From UBA6164 sp963979005 (lineage in GTDB: Bacteria > Patescibacteriota > Gracilibacteria > BD1-5 > UBA6164): a stretch of 9,102 bases of DNA. Made by a program: the position numbers and the translations under genes. Positions 1-7,239 of the stretch are shown here, in pieces. The notes beneath the pieces were generated by a model that saw only the letters and a program-made list of their open reading frames with translations, did no database searches and was not told the DNA's origin. The stretch covers positions 1 to 9,102 of the forward strand of contig CAXBVF010000046.1 in the NCBI GenBank assembly GCA_963979005.1, in the 5' to 3' direction. Position 1 is the first letter of the stretch; each line of letters starts with the position of its first letter.

Positions 1-12
1 AAATATATAAAA

Positions 13-18
13 TATAAT
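13..18 (+). promoter_or_regulatory. Possible -10 element of the toxin-antitoxin pair
   Basis: A TATAAT hexamer lies 9 nt before the first ATG of the antitoxin-like gene. A matching -35 would fall before the window start, so it cannot be checked. If it is used, transcription would begin only about 3 nt before the ATG, giving an almost leaderless message. The surroundings are so A+T-rich that a chance match is quite possible. Confidence 0.3.
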
Positions 19-27
19 TATTATATT

Positions 28-183
28 ATGACAACTATAACTTTTGAAGAGGATATAAAATTGAAACAAAAAAAATTTAAAAATATTGAAGAATTTATGT
101 CTAAAATTGCTTATGAAGAGCAATTAGAAGAAAAAATACAAATAACTAAAAACTCTCCTAAATCAGATTTTATAAATATATAA
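28..183 (+). CDS. Small charged protein, putative antitoxin of a type II toxin-antitoxin pair
   Basis: This 51-residue protein, rich in Lys, Glu and Ile, ends in TAA 5 nt before the RelE/ParE-like toxin gene. I do not recognise its family from sequence. The antitoxin call rests on position (small acidic/basic helical ORF directly before a toxin-like ORF, with a shared terminator after it) and on composition: a helix-prone middle with EEFMSKIAYEEQLEEK and a polar tail ending KSDFINI, which could wrap a toxin. It is short for an antitoxin (most are 70-90 residues). The frame stays open to the window edge upstream of the chosen ATG, so a longer protein starting outside the window cannot be excluded. 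It has no glycine, so it gives no information on the genetic code. Confidence 0.5.
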   Translation: MTTITFEEDIKLKQKKFKNIEEFMSKIAYEEQLEEKIQITKNSPKSDFINI

Positions 184-188
184 ATATT

Positions 189-437
189 ATGGAGATAAAT
201 GAAATTAGTGAACATAAAAGAATTCTTCCATATTTATTATCTAGACAAATATTAAATCAATATAAAAAAGCAAAAACTTTATTATTAAACTGAGAATTAG
301 AATCTGTTAGTTTTAAGAAAAGACAACCATATAAATCTCAAAAATTCTATTTTAGAATAAATAAAAAATATAGAGCATTTTGTTATTTTGAAAAAGATAA
401 ATTAATTGTATTCGAAATTGACGACCACCAAAACTAA
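189..437 (+). CDS. RelE/ParE-like toxin (UGA read as Gly)
   Basis: An 82-residue protein read with one in-frame UGA as glycine at residue 35 (LLLNGELE). The second half follows the RelE/ParE pattern: a beta strand FYFRINKKYRAFCYF, where family members have a 'yRlri..yRv.y' strand pair, then KLIVFEID followed by DH near the C-terminus. RelE-type toxins are ribosome-dependent mRNA interferases and ParE-type toxins poison gyrase; this sequence does not let me choose. The first half is the usual helical hairpin (PYLLSRQILNQYKKAKTLLL). It starts 5 nt after the upstream stop, so translational coupling is likely, and no Shine-Dalgarno is seen. A terminator follows at once, so the two genes form a closed bicistron. 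The length is typical of the family. Confidence 0.6.
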
Positions 438-468
438 AAAGAACAGTAATCCCTACTGTTCTTTTTTT
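438..468 (+). terminator. Rho-independent terminator of the toxin-antitoxin pair
   Basis: An 8-bp perfect stem GAACAGTA (441-448) / TACTGTTC (454-461) encloses a 5-nt loop and is followed by seven T residues (462-468). The A-run before the stem (436-440) can pair with the T-run, so it could also work weakly in the other direction. It starts directly after the toxin stop codon. Confidence 0.85.
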
Positions 469-496
469 ATTTCTTACATAAATAAAAAACTATTAT

Positions 497-524
497 TTGA
501 CTAGTTGTTTTATTGTTCTATAAT
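497..524 (+). promoter_or_regulatory. Near-consensus sigma70 promoter of the phosphatidyltransferase gene
   Basis: TTGACT (497-502) and a perfect TATAAT (519-524) are separated by 16 bp. Transcription should start near 531, leaving a leader of about 29 nt that contains GGAGG. This is the best promoter match in the window and belongs to the one gene that appears foreign. The gap 438-559 otherwise holds only the preceding terminator. Confidence 0.75.
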
Positions 525-549
525 TCACACACTCAATTCACAACCTTAC

Positions 550-554
550 GGAGG
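550..554 (+). promoter_or_regulatory. Strong Shine-Dalgarno GGAGG
   Basis: GGAGG lies 5 nt before the ATG at 560 and fixes that start codon. No other gene in this window has a comparable site: the peptidase, glycosylase, pyruvyl transferase, comM, lipoprotein, HolB-like and prepilin genes are preceded only by A/T-rich or unrelated bases. Confidence 0.8.
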
Positions 555-559
555 ACAAA

Positions 560-1324
560 ATGAGTATTAATTGGTTTTTTGCAATTGAGCTATCTCTTGG
601 AACTATTATTGTTACACTTATTCTTAATTGGGTTTTACTTTTAAACAAAAAAGATGAGAAATTGATAAGCTTTTATGAAAAGCATAATCATTTTCTCTCT
701 CCCGATATGATAAGCTATTACAGAATGTGGGGAGGCATTCCTGTAATGATTTTGTATGATATTGGATTATGGTTTGAAATTGAAGCTATTACAATAACTG
801 CTGTACTAATTTTTATTCTTTTAGCTATTGGTGATGCACTCGATGGTGCAATAGCTAGGGCTCTTGGAATAACATCTGATAACGGAGCAAGATTAGACGC
901 AAAAGCTGATAAATGGTTTGATTTACCAGCCCTATATAATTTTTGTATTATACTCCCAATCATGGGTCTATCATCTGAAATTACAACTATGTATGTTGTT
1001 ATGATTCTTCTTATAACAATTTTTGATTATTATGGGCAAATGTTTAGGGGTAAATATTCATCTTTTTCGGCTGGCATTGTTGGTAAAACAAAAACAACGA
1101 TTAAGTTTATTGTTATATACATGCTAAGTCTAGATATGAGGTATCAGGAAATATATGATGCCTTAGATTTAAATTTCTATATTCCTTTACTTTTATTTTC
1201 AGCTACACTCTTATCTGGAGTTTCCATGGCATTGAAAACAAAATTGTACAATGAGCATATGAAAACGTATTTAGGTGGATTTATAAAAAAGTATTTGGAG
1301 GAATACTTTAACGACAAAGGCTAG
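560..1324 (+). CDS. CDP-alcohol phosphatidyltransferase family membrane enzyme, standard-code codon use
   Basis: Enzymes of this family transfer a phosphatidyl group from a CDP-lipid to an alcohol such as glycerol phosphate, serine or inositol phosphate, at the inner face of the membrane. The full signature is present: D92, D95-G96, A99-R100, G109, D113 and D117, i.e. DGxxARx8GxxxDxxxD with the metal-binding aspartates intact. About six hydrophobic segments surround it (for example near residues 8-28, 76-94, 142-158 and 206-226). It is longer (254 aa) than typical PgsA (about 180-200) because of an extra N-terminal membrane segment. The acceptor alcohol cannot be read from the sequence. All 17 glycines are GGN and none is UGA, unlike every other glycine-containing gene here except none; together with its own consensus promoter, strong Shine-Dalgarno and G+C-rich terminator this suggests recent transfer from a standard-code bacterium. 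The TAG stop works in both codes. Confidence 0.85.
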   Translation: MSINWFFAIELSLGTIIVTLILNWVLLLNKKDEKLISFYEKHNHFLSPDMISYYRMWGGIPVMILYDIGLWFEIEAITITAVLIFILLAIGDALDGAIARALGITSDNGARLDAKADKWFDLPALYNFCIILPIMGLSSEITTMYVVMILLITIFDYYGQMFRGKYSSFSAGIVGKTKTTIKFIVIYMLSLDMRYQEIYDALDLNFYIPLLLFSATLLSGVSMALKTKLYNEHMKTYLGGFIKKYLEEYFNDKG

Positions 1325-1344
1325 CCTATAGGCTAGCCTTTTGG
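1316..1344. terminator. Palindromic bidirectional terminator between convergent genes
   Basis: AAAGGCTAGCC (1316-1326), loop TATA, GGCTAGCCTTT (1331-1341) forms an 11-bp perfect stem followed by TTTT (1339-1342, partly in the stem). The TAG stop of the phosphatidyltransferase gene (1322-1324) lies inside the left arm. The minus-strand peptidase gene ends 5 bp away, so the hairpin can serve both genes, although the T-tails are short in both directions. The stem is much more G+C-rich than the other terminators in the window. Confidence 0.75.
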
Positions 1345-1348
1345 CTTT

Positions 1349-3364
1349 CTATAATCATTTTTCTTTTAAAAAAGCTTCTATACTAATTTCCCTTCACATA
1401 AAATCTTTGAACATATCTGATGCTTTTTTAACACTTCATGCTCATAAAATCAATTTCTCAAAACGGGTAGCAGTTTCCTTGTCATACATTCATGATTCTT
1501 TAAATACAGCTAGAATTTCAGATACAATTATGTCGGCCCAAGTATATGAATAATACCCTGCTGAGTAACCTCAATCAAATATATGAGAAAAGGAACAATA
1601 CATTTTATAATTTTCATCCTTTTTAAAAATAGATAATTCATTAACTTTTTCTAAAAATATTTTATCTAATTCAGAAACATCTTTAAATACTACTCCAGAA
1701 TGAAAATACATATCCATTATAGAATAAATACTTTGCCCAAGTACAAAATTTCATGTTCAGAAATATTTTAGTTTTTCTAAGGAATCAACTAATTCTCATG
1801 GTATTTTTTCTCAAGTTTCATAATGTGATGCTATATTTATAATAGTTTCAGGATTATTTGACCAGTTTTCTAATAGTTGACTAGGTAATTCTACAAAATC
1901 CCACTCTACCTGAACTCATGTTAAGTCAGCATATTTAGATTTAGAAAGCATAGAGTGAATTCCGTGACCAAATTCATGAAACATAGTTTCAACTTCTCAG
2001 AGAGTTAAAAGTGTTTTTCAGTTTTCTGCTTTTACGAAACTCATATTATTAATAACTATAGATTTCTTGTCTCAAAACCTTTCTCTCACTTCATCAGCCC
2101 AAGCTCAACTTCTCTTATTAGGATTATAAAAATAATCTCACATAAAATATGAAATAAATTTATCTCATTTATAAACCTCGTATATTTCTATATTCTCATT
2201 ATATTTTATATCATTTCAATCTTCTGATAAATCATTATTATCTAATTTTTTCATTTTTATATCGTACAGTTTTTCAACTGTTTCAAAAAGTCATCTTTGT
2301 ATGCTTGTAAATTCAAAATATTCTTTTAATTTTTTATCATCTAAACGGTATTTTTTTTCTTTTAAAATTCTAGAATAATAAGGCATATCCCGTGAATTTA
2401 TTTCTGTTAAAGAAAAATATTCTTTTATTTCATCTATCTCTAATAAGGCTTTTGGTTTAGCTTTTATTGTTAAATCTGTAAGTAAATCTATAACCTGTTC
2501 AGGATTTTCTGCCATTTTAAATTCTAGAGAAAGTTCAGCATAATTTTTATAATCTAAAATTTGTGCTTTTTTATTTCTTAAATCTAATATTTTTAAAACA
2601 ATTTCTCTATTATCATATTTTCATTTTGATGCAAAAGAACCGTGCACTTCTGCAAAATACTTTCTAGTGTCTGAATCTGAACAATATTTTATAATAGATA
2701 TATAACTAGAAGCGCTAGAATCAAATAAGTATCAATCTTTTCACTTTTCTCTAGCTTTTAATTTAGCATTATCTAGATCACTTTTTGGAAACTCTTTTAA
2801 GTATTCATCAGTATCCAAAAAATATTTAAACTCTTTCTCGCTATCTAAAACATTATTAGAAAACCTTGTAGAGAGTTCTGATAATTTTTTATTTATTTTT
2901 TTTAATTCATTTTGTTTATCAGTATCTAAAGCAATTCATCTGACTTTGTAGGCCTTCACACTATCACTAATTATTTTTGTTTGATCTATATCTAATTCAC
3001 AGTTATTTAAACAATATTCTAACATCTCAAAATAAGCTTTAGAATATGAAACTTCATTTGAAAAATCAATTAATTTAGGCTCAAAAGTATCTATTATTTT
3101 CCTAATCTTATCTCATGAATTCACATTTGATAAATGATTCAAAAGTGACCAAAACAAATCTAGATTACTTTCATAGTCAAAAATAGAAAAATTAATATTT
3201 TTTTCTTCTGTTTTTAGTAAATTATTAAATCTTTTTTTATCTACATCAAGTAATTCTTCTAAAAGTTTTAAAGATATATCTAATACTTCATCTGAAAAAA
3301 GAAATTTCATATTTGGGAACTCTTTTTTTTCTAACTCTTTTAATATTTTTTGTTTTATTTCCAT
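1349..3364 (-). CDS. M3-family zinc oligopeptidase (oligopeptidase A / Dcp type)
   Basis: A 671-residue cytosolic metallopeptidase that should cleave short peptides during protein and signal-peptide turnover. Zinc site: H463-E464-F-G-H467, with the third ligand E492 in DFVELPSQ; the 29-residue spacing matches Dcp/oligopeptidase A. The substrate-side motif H594-IFDGGY600-SAGYYSY is also present, as is the usual C-terminal block ending MGREISIEAFLKEKGL. The N-terminal 200 residues are helical and poorly conserved, as expected. There is no signal peptide. Length fits the family (about 680). The frame is continuous only when UGA is glycine: about 24 of 31 glycines are UGA. It starts at an ATG without Shine-Dalgarno; upstream lies a promoter TTGAAT-16-TAAAAT. 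It is divergent from the uracil-DNA glycosylase gene and ends in TAG beside a shared terminator. PepF-type enzymes are a less likely alternative because HEFGH...DFVELPSQ is of the Dcp/OpdA pattern. Confidence 0.93.
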
Positions 3365-3397
3365 ATTTGTATTTAAATTTATTTATTTTTAAGTAAA

Positions 3398-3420
3398 ATG
3401 ATTTTAATATATTAAATCAT
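3398..3420. repeat. Near-palindrome in the peptidase/glycosylase divergent promoter region
   Basis: ATGA-T-TTTAATATATTAAA-TCAT: a 14-bp perfect palindrome (3403-3416) extended by ATGA/TCAT arms with one extra T on the left. It overlaps the predicted -10 of the peptidase gene and sits 14 nt before the glycosylase start codon, so it could be an operator or simply paired -10 elements. Such palindromes arise easily in A+T-rich DNA. I see no equally clear promoter for the glycosylase; TAATAT (3405-3410) or TATATT (3408-3413) could serve as its -10. Confidence 0.4.
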
Positions 3421-3428
3421 AAATTCAA
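3401..3428 (-). promoter_or_regulatory. Promoter of the M3 peptidase gene
   Basis: On the minus strand TTGAAT (3423-3428) is followed after 16 bp by TAAAAT (3401-3406). The start of transcription would fall near 3394, giving a 30-nt leader to the ATG. The -35 lies only 6 bp from the divergent glycosylase start codon. Confidence 0.5.
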
Positions 3429-3434
3429 GAAAAA

Positions 3435-4112
3435 ATGGAAATTCATGAGAAGAAATGGAATAAATCTCTAAAAAATGAAATAGCTAAGAAGTATTTTAAA
3501 AAAATAGAAGAAAAAATAAGCAAAGATTTAAAATCTGGGATAACAATATATCCAAAACAAGAAAAAATATTTGCTGCATTTGAAAAAACACCTTTTGATA
3601 AAGTAAAGGTTGTTATTTTATGACAAGACCCATATCACTGAGAATGACAAGCTCAATGATTTTGTTTTTCTGTTCCAAAATGAACTAAGTTACCACCTAG
3701 TTTAAGAAATATTTACAAAGAATTAAATAGTAGTTTATGAATAGATATATCTAATTCTTGAGATCTGACTCCATGGACTAAACAATGAGTTTTTTTATTA
3801 AATGCTATACTAACCGTTAAGGCCTGAGAACCTGCAAGTCATTCTAAAATATGATGGTGAGAATTTACAGATGCGGTTATAAAAACTATCTCTGATGAAA
3901 AAGAGTGAATTATTTTCTTGCTTTGGTGAGCCTTTGCACAAGGAAAAAAGAAATTAATAGATGAAAATAAACATTTTGTTTTAGAAACTTCTCATCCTTC
4001 CCCTTTTTCAGCTCATAAATGATTTCTTTGAAGTAATTGTTTTAAAAAATCTAATGAAATATTAAAAAAAGAATGAAAAACTGAAATTGACTGGAAAATA
4101 AAAGACACTTAA
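3435..4112 (+). CDS. ung: Uracil-DNA glycosylase, family 1 (UGA read as Gly)
   Basis: Removes uracil from DNA as the first step of base excision repair. All family-1 motifs are present in 225 residues: GQDPYH at 63-68 with catalytic D65, FCFSVP (77-81), WTKQGVFLLNAILTV (114-128), LLWGAFAQGK (162-171), and HPSPFSAHKGF (187-197) with H187, the same number as in E. coli. Sixteen of 18 glycines are UGA, including those of GQDPYH, WTKQG and LLWG, so this gene is the clearest proof of the code in the window: each UGA sits where relatives have invariant glycine. Length matches E. coli Ung (229 aa). It begins at ATG with no Shine-Dalgarno, 70 bp from the divergent peptidase gene. Its TAA lies in the left arm of a terminator shared with the convergent pyruvyl transferase gene, 2 bp from that gene's stop. 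Confidence 0.98.
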
Positions 4113-4133
4113 TTTTATTTAAGTGTCTTTTTT
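4100..4133. terminator. Shared bidirectional terminator holding both convergent stop codons
   Basis: AAAGACACTTAA (4101-4112), loop TTTTAT, TTAAGTGTCTTT (4119-4130) gives a 12-bp perfect stem followed by further T on the plus strand and by a TATTTT tail on the minus strand. The glycosylase TAA (4110-4112) closes the left arm, and the pyruvyl transferase TAA (4115-4117) lies in the loop. Each gene thus encodes part of its own terminator. Confidence 0.85.
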
Positions 4134-5155
4134 ATATCTTCTAAAAGTTCATCTGTTTTTATAGAATAACTAACTCAAATATACGGAATTCAATAAACTT
4201 GAGAAAGTACAATAGAATGGTACCTCATGGCTAAACAAATATCCATTTCCTTATATATGTATTTTTTATAAACCTCTTCCATTGAATTTATAATTCTTAT
4301 TTTTTCATTTACCCTTAAATATTTACTCAAAAAATTATAATCATTAGCTAAATCATCAGTTTTATGAAAACTATGTGGTAATAATATTACTTCTCATCAC
4401 TTTTTTAGTATAAAATTTATTAATTCATTTAACTTTCATTCTTCTAATTGTAAGCTTAGATTAGAACTTCTATCACTCAAATATCATTTTCTGAAAGCTA
4501 TAGCAATTTTTTTTCATTCTAAATCAATATCATCTAAGTCATTACATGAGAATACTGTAGATTCTACACTTTTAAGTAAATAACTTCTTTCATCTATATT
4601 AGTAAGTTCATTAAATACAGGATCCCTTACAATAGTTGATTCTATTCATAAAGTGTTTAATAAATTAGAACTGTAATTATCCCTAACAGTAATTTTTCAA
4701 GCATTAGAAAAAATTTGCTTTACTTTTTTATAGTTTGACTCATTTTTTATATTCAGTCAGACCGCAAAAAATCTAACTTTTTTCATGAAAAACTTAACAG
4801 TCTTTACTCTAAAAATCCAGCTATCAAGTGGATTTTTAACTGATTGTAATTCATTATCATATATAATTCATCATCATCCAATAACTATTAAATCACTTTT
4901 TCAAATAACAGAAAAAAAAGAAAAGAAATTAGATACATTTTTGAAAAAATTAGATGCTTTTTTGATTCAAATAGGAAAATAATCTCTATATGTTATATTA
5001 GATTTTTCAAAAAAAGGATCCTTATAATCATATGAAAAAACTATAAACTTAGTATCTTTTCAATACTCTTCCTCTAACATTTTTATTTCATTTTTTAGAA
5101 TAAGTTCATCACCTATATTTTGGCATCAAATAGATGCAAAAATTGATATTATCAT
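4115..5155 (-). CDS. Polysaccharide pyruvyl transferase, CsaB-like (UGA read as Gly)
   Basis: Family members move a pyruvyl group from phosphoenolpyruvate onto a sugar of a cell-wall polymer or exopolysaccharide; CsaB does this so that SLH-type S-layer proteins can bind. The 346 residues show the family layout: N-terminal ASIGCQNIGDELIL (8-20), GGGG-IIYDN at 93-101, VRDN (157-160), DPVF (178-181), AFRKG (220-224), LLPHSFHKTD (258-267) and the C-terminal signature LAMRYHS (308-314) followed by GVSYSIKTDE (327-336). No signal peptide is seen, so it should act in the cytoplasm. Seventeen of 19 glycines are UGA, including three UGA in a row in the GGGG run. It lies 70 bp downstream of comM on the same strand with no clear terminator between them and no convincing promoter, so it may be cotranscribed. 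The sugar acceptor is unknown. Confidence 0.85.
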
Positions 5156-5225
5156 TTTATATATTTATAAATTTAATTCACTATAAATAAAGTATATTAA
5201 AAAATATGAAAAATGGAAGAATAAT

Positions 5226-6767
5226 CTAATTATCCTCTTTTTTTCTAAAACTTAAAGCTTCTAAGATATGATTTGATTCAATTTTCTCTAATCATTCTAA
5301 ATCAGCTATTGTTCTAGATAATTTTAATATTCTAAAATATGATCTAGCAGATAAGTTCATATTATTTATAGCTTGTTTTAAAATAGTATCAGCCTCGACT
5401 CAAATCTGACAATATTTATTTATTTCTTTTGTTCACATTTCTGCATTAAAAGTGATTTCTCATTTTTGAAACCTGTTTAATTGAATTTGTCTTGCATTTT
5501 CAACCCTCTTTTTAATATCTAAAGATGTTTCTGAATCACTATAGTTTTCTCAAACCTTAAATTTCTCAGTTTTTACCTTTGGTACTTCTATAAAAATATC
5601 TACTCTATCTACAAGTGGTCATGATAATCTACTTCTATAATTTTCTACCTGCCTATGACTGCATAAGCAATCCCTATCTGGGTCAGATAAATATCCACAA
5701 GGGCATGGATTCATAGCCCCTACCATAATAAATTGAGCTGGATATGTATAGCTAGCATTTACTCTGTTTATAGTAATTGTACCATCTTCTAATGGTTGTC
5801 TAAGGACTTCTAAAACTGATTTTTCAAACTCTAATATTTCGTCTAAAAATAATACTCATTTATGTGATAAACTTATTTCTCATGGTCTTGCATTTCTTCA
5901 TCACCCAACAATTGATACACTTGATGCTGTGTGGTGAACTGTCCTAAAGGGTCTTTTTCTAATAATAGGATTTTCTACACTTAATAATCATGATATACTA
6001 TAGATTTTTGATACCTCTATTGCCTCATCTATTGTTAAATCTGGCAAAATAGATGAGAAAGCCTTACTTAACATAGTCTTTCAACTACCAGGAGGACCAT
6101 CCATAACAATATTGTGTCATCAACTAGCAGCAATTTCCAAAGCTCTTTTCGCATGCTCTTGACCAAGTACATATTTAAAATCGTATTTATTATTTAAATC
6201 TAATTTATGCTTTCATAAACTAGTGAAATCTAACTTTTCTACTACTTTTAGCCCCCTATCATTGTTAAGCATTTCAATAAGTTCAAGTAGGTTATCTACT
6301 GCTATGACATCTATTCATGGTATTATTGATGCTTCTTTTGAATTAGCTTTTGGTACAAAAATTCTTTTAAATCATTTAGCCTTAGCTCATATTGTTGCTG
6401 GTAACACTGATTCTACCCTCCTAAGCCTCCCATCAAGAGATAATTCTCAAATGAATATAGAATCTTTTATAAGTGTTTCTTCTATAAATCACTCATGTAA
6501 TAGTATTCAAATTGCAATCGGAAAATCAAAACTTGGACCAGATTTTCTAATATTCGCTGGTGCTAAATTTACCGTTATTCTTGTCATTGGTAATTTATTT
6601 CAAGATGATTTCAATGCTGACCTAAGTCTTTCTTTACTCTCCTGAACTCATTGATCAGGTAATCATACTATTGTAAAACTAGGTAATCAATTATTTATAT
6701 CTACCTCCACCTCTATTAAATCAGAATCTAAACCATTTACTGTTATAGAATTTACTTTCGATATCAT
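5226..6767 (-). CDS. comM: ComM/YifB-type AAA+ ATPase (Mg-chelatase-like)
   Basis: ComM is a hexameric helicase that promotes branch migration during integration of incoming DNA in natural transformation. The 513 residues follow the family end to end: an N-terminal Lon-like fold domain (ITVNGLDSDLIEVEVDINNGLPSF, then VNLAPANIRKSGPSFDFPIA), Walker A GPPGSGKT at 224-231, Walker B LFLDE at 306-310, VHHT (277-280), a cysteine cluster C355/C357/C367/C369 in MNPCPCGY, RLSGPLVDRVD (380-390) with likely arginine finger R388, and the C-terminal Mg-chelatase domain ending at HILEALSFR. Length is normal. Twenty-five of 36 glycines are UGA, including the third glycine of the P-loop. It starts at ATG with no Shine-Dalgarno and is divergent from the lipoprotein-holB-prepilin operon. 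The homologue is also found in non-competent bacteria, so its role here is inferred. Confidence 0.95.
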
Positions 6768-6806
6768 ACTGCGTGTTGTTAATTGTTATATACTAAATAT
6801 ATACCT

Positions 6807-6833
6807 ATATTATATATTTTATATACAAGTCAA
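6807..6833 (-). promoter_or_regulatory. Candidate promoter of comM
   Basis: On the minus strand TTGACT (6828-6833) is followed by TAATAT (6807-6812) at a 15-bp spacing, with TATAAT at 6809-6814 as a closer-spaced alternative. Either gives a leader of about 35 nt. A 9-bp inverted repeat, AAATATATA / TATATATTT separated by 7 nt, overlaps the -10 and might be an operator, or may only reflect base composition. Confidence 0.45.
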
Positions 6834-6851
6834 ACTTTTTTTTAATTATTT

Positions 6852-6879
6852 TTGATTTATTTATTTTTTCTGTTAATAT
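6852..6879 (+). promoter_or_regulatory. Promoter of the lipoprotein-holB-prepilin operon
   Basis: TTGATT (6852-6857), a 16-bp spacer and TAATAT (6874-6879) preceded by TGT, an extended -10 element. The start of transcription would be near 6886, about 21 nt before the lipoprotein ATG. The 139-bp gap between comM and the lipoprotein gene therefore carries two back-to-back promoters and nothing else I recognise. Confidence 0.55.
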
Positions 6880-6906
6880 ATTTTTGTTATTTAATAAACT
6901 AAAAAT

Positions 6907-7239
6907 ATGAAAAAAGTAATAGCAATACTTATATTTTCAACTCTATTAACTTCTTGCTTAAAAACTGAAGAAACTATTGTAGAAACAGAAAACCCAAATC
7001 CAAATGTAGAAGAAACTATTGTAGAAGAAGGAAATATTGAAGAAAACAATGCTGAAGATGAAAATACTGAAACTAATACAGAAAAAGAATCAGCTTGAGA
7101 AATTGATGATGTTATGCCTTGAAATACTGAGGAAAAAGAAAATAATGAAGAAGTAACAACTGAAGAAGAAGTACTAGATGCTGAAATTAATAATTTATTA
7201 GATGAATTTATTGATTCATTAGATAGCTATGATAAATAA
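6907..7239 (+). CDS. Small acidic lipoprotein, function unknown
   Basis: A 110-residue protein with a lipoprotein signal: MKK, a short hydrophobic stretch VIAILIFSTLL, then LTSC with lipidation cysteine C17. The mature part is a low-complexity acidic chain dominated by Glu, Asn, Thr and Asp, with no recognisable domain and only a hydrophobic patch near the end (VLDAEINNLLDEFIDSL, 89-105). The six residues EETIVE occur twice (21-26 and 35-40), from an identical 18-nt repeat. Two of three glycines are UGA (64 and 72). It is first in the operon, and its stop lies inside the start of the HolB-like gene (11-nt overlap). It is probably anchored on the outer face of the membrane as a spacer or binding tether; that is inference from the signal and composition only. 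Confidence 0.8.
6967..7026 (+). repeat. 18-nt exact direct repeat inside the lipoprotein gene
   Basis: GAAGAAACTATTGTAGAA occurs at 6967-6984 and again at 7009-7026, 42 nt apart and in frame, giving EETIVE twice. This suggests an in-frame internal duplication within a flexible acidic region. Confidence 0.8.

Noticed and set aside
469..1360. Target-site duplications or attachment sites flanking the foreign cassette
   Set aside because: I compared the sequence after the first terminator with that after the second and found no convincing direct repeat; nor is there a transposase or integrase in the window.
1341..1553. A 70-codon plus-strand open frame after the phosphatidyltransferase
   Set aside because: It is antisense to the conserved C-terminal part of the M3 peptidase.
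3435..4112. Reading the UGA-interrupted genes as pseudogenes
   Set aside because: All interruptions are UGA at glycine positions, with no TAA or TAG and no frameshift, and every catalytic motif is intact.
3435..4112. UGA as tryptophan (code 4) or selenocysteine
   Set aside because: The UGA positions align with invariant glycines, tryptophan appears as TGG at its conserved places, and UGA is far too frequent for selenocysteine.
5156..5225. A terminator between comM and the pyruvyl transferase
   Set aside because: Only a weak 7-bp stem with a wobble pair around the comM stop is possible, and no proper T-tail follows.
6223..6645. A 140-codon plus-strand open frame antisense to comM
   Set aside because: It lies wholly within the well-conserved comM coding region, is rich in Ser and Leu as expected of an antisense shadow, and has no start signals.
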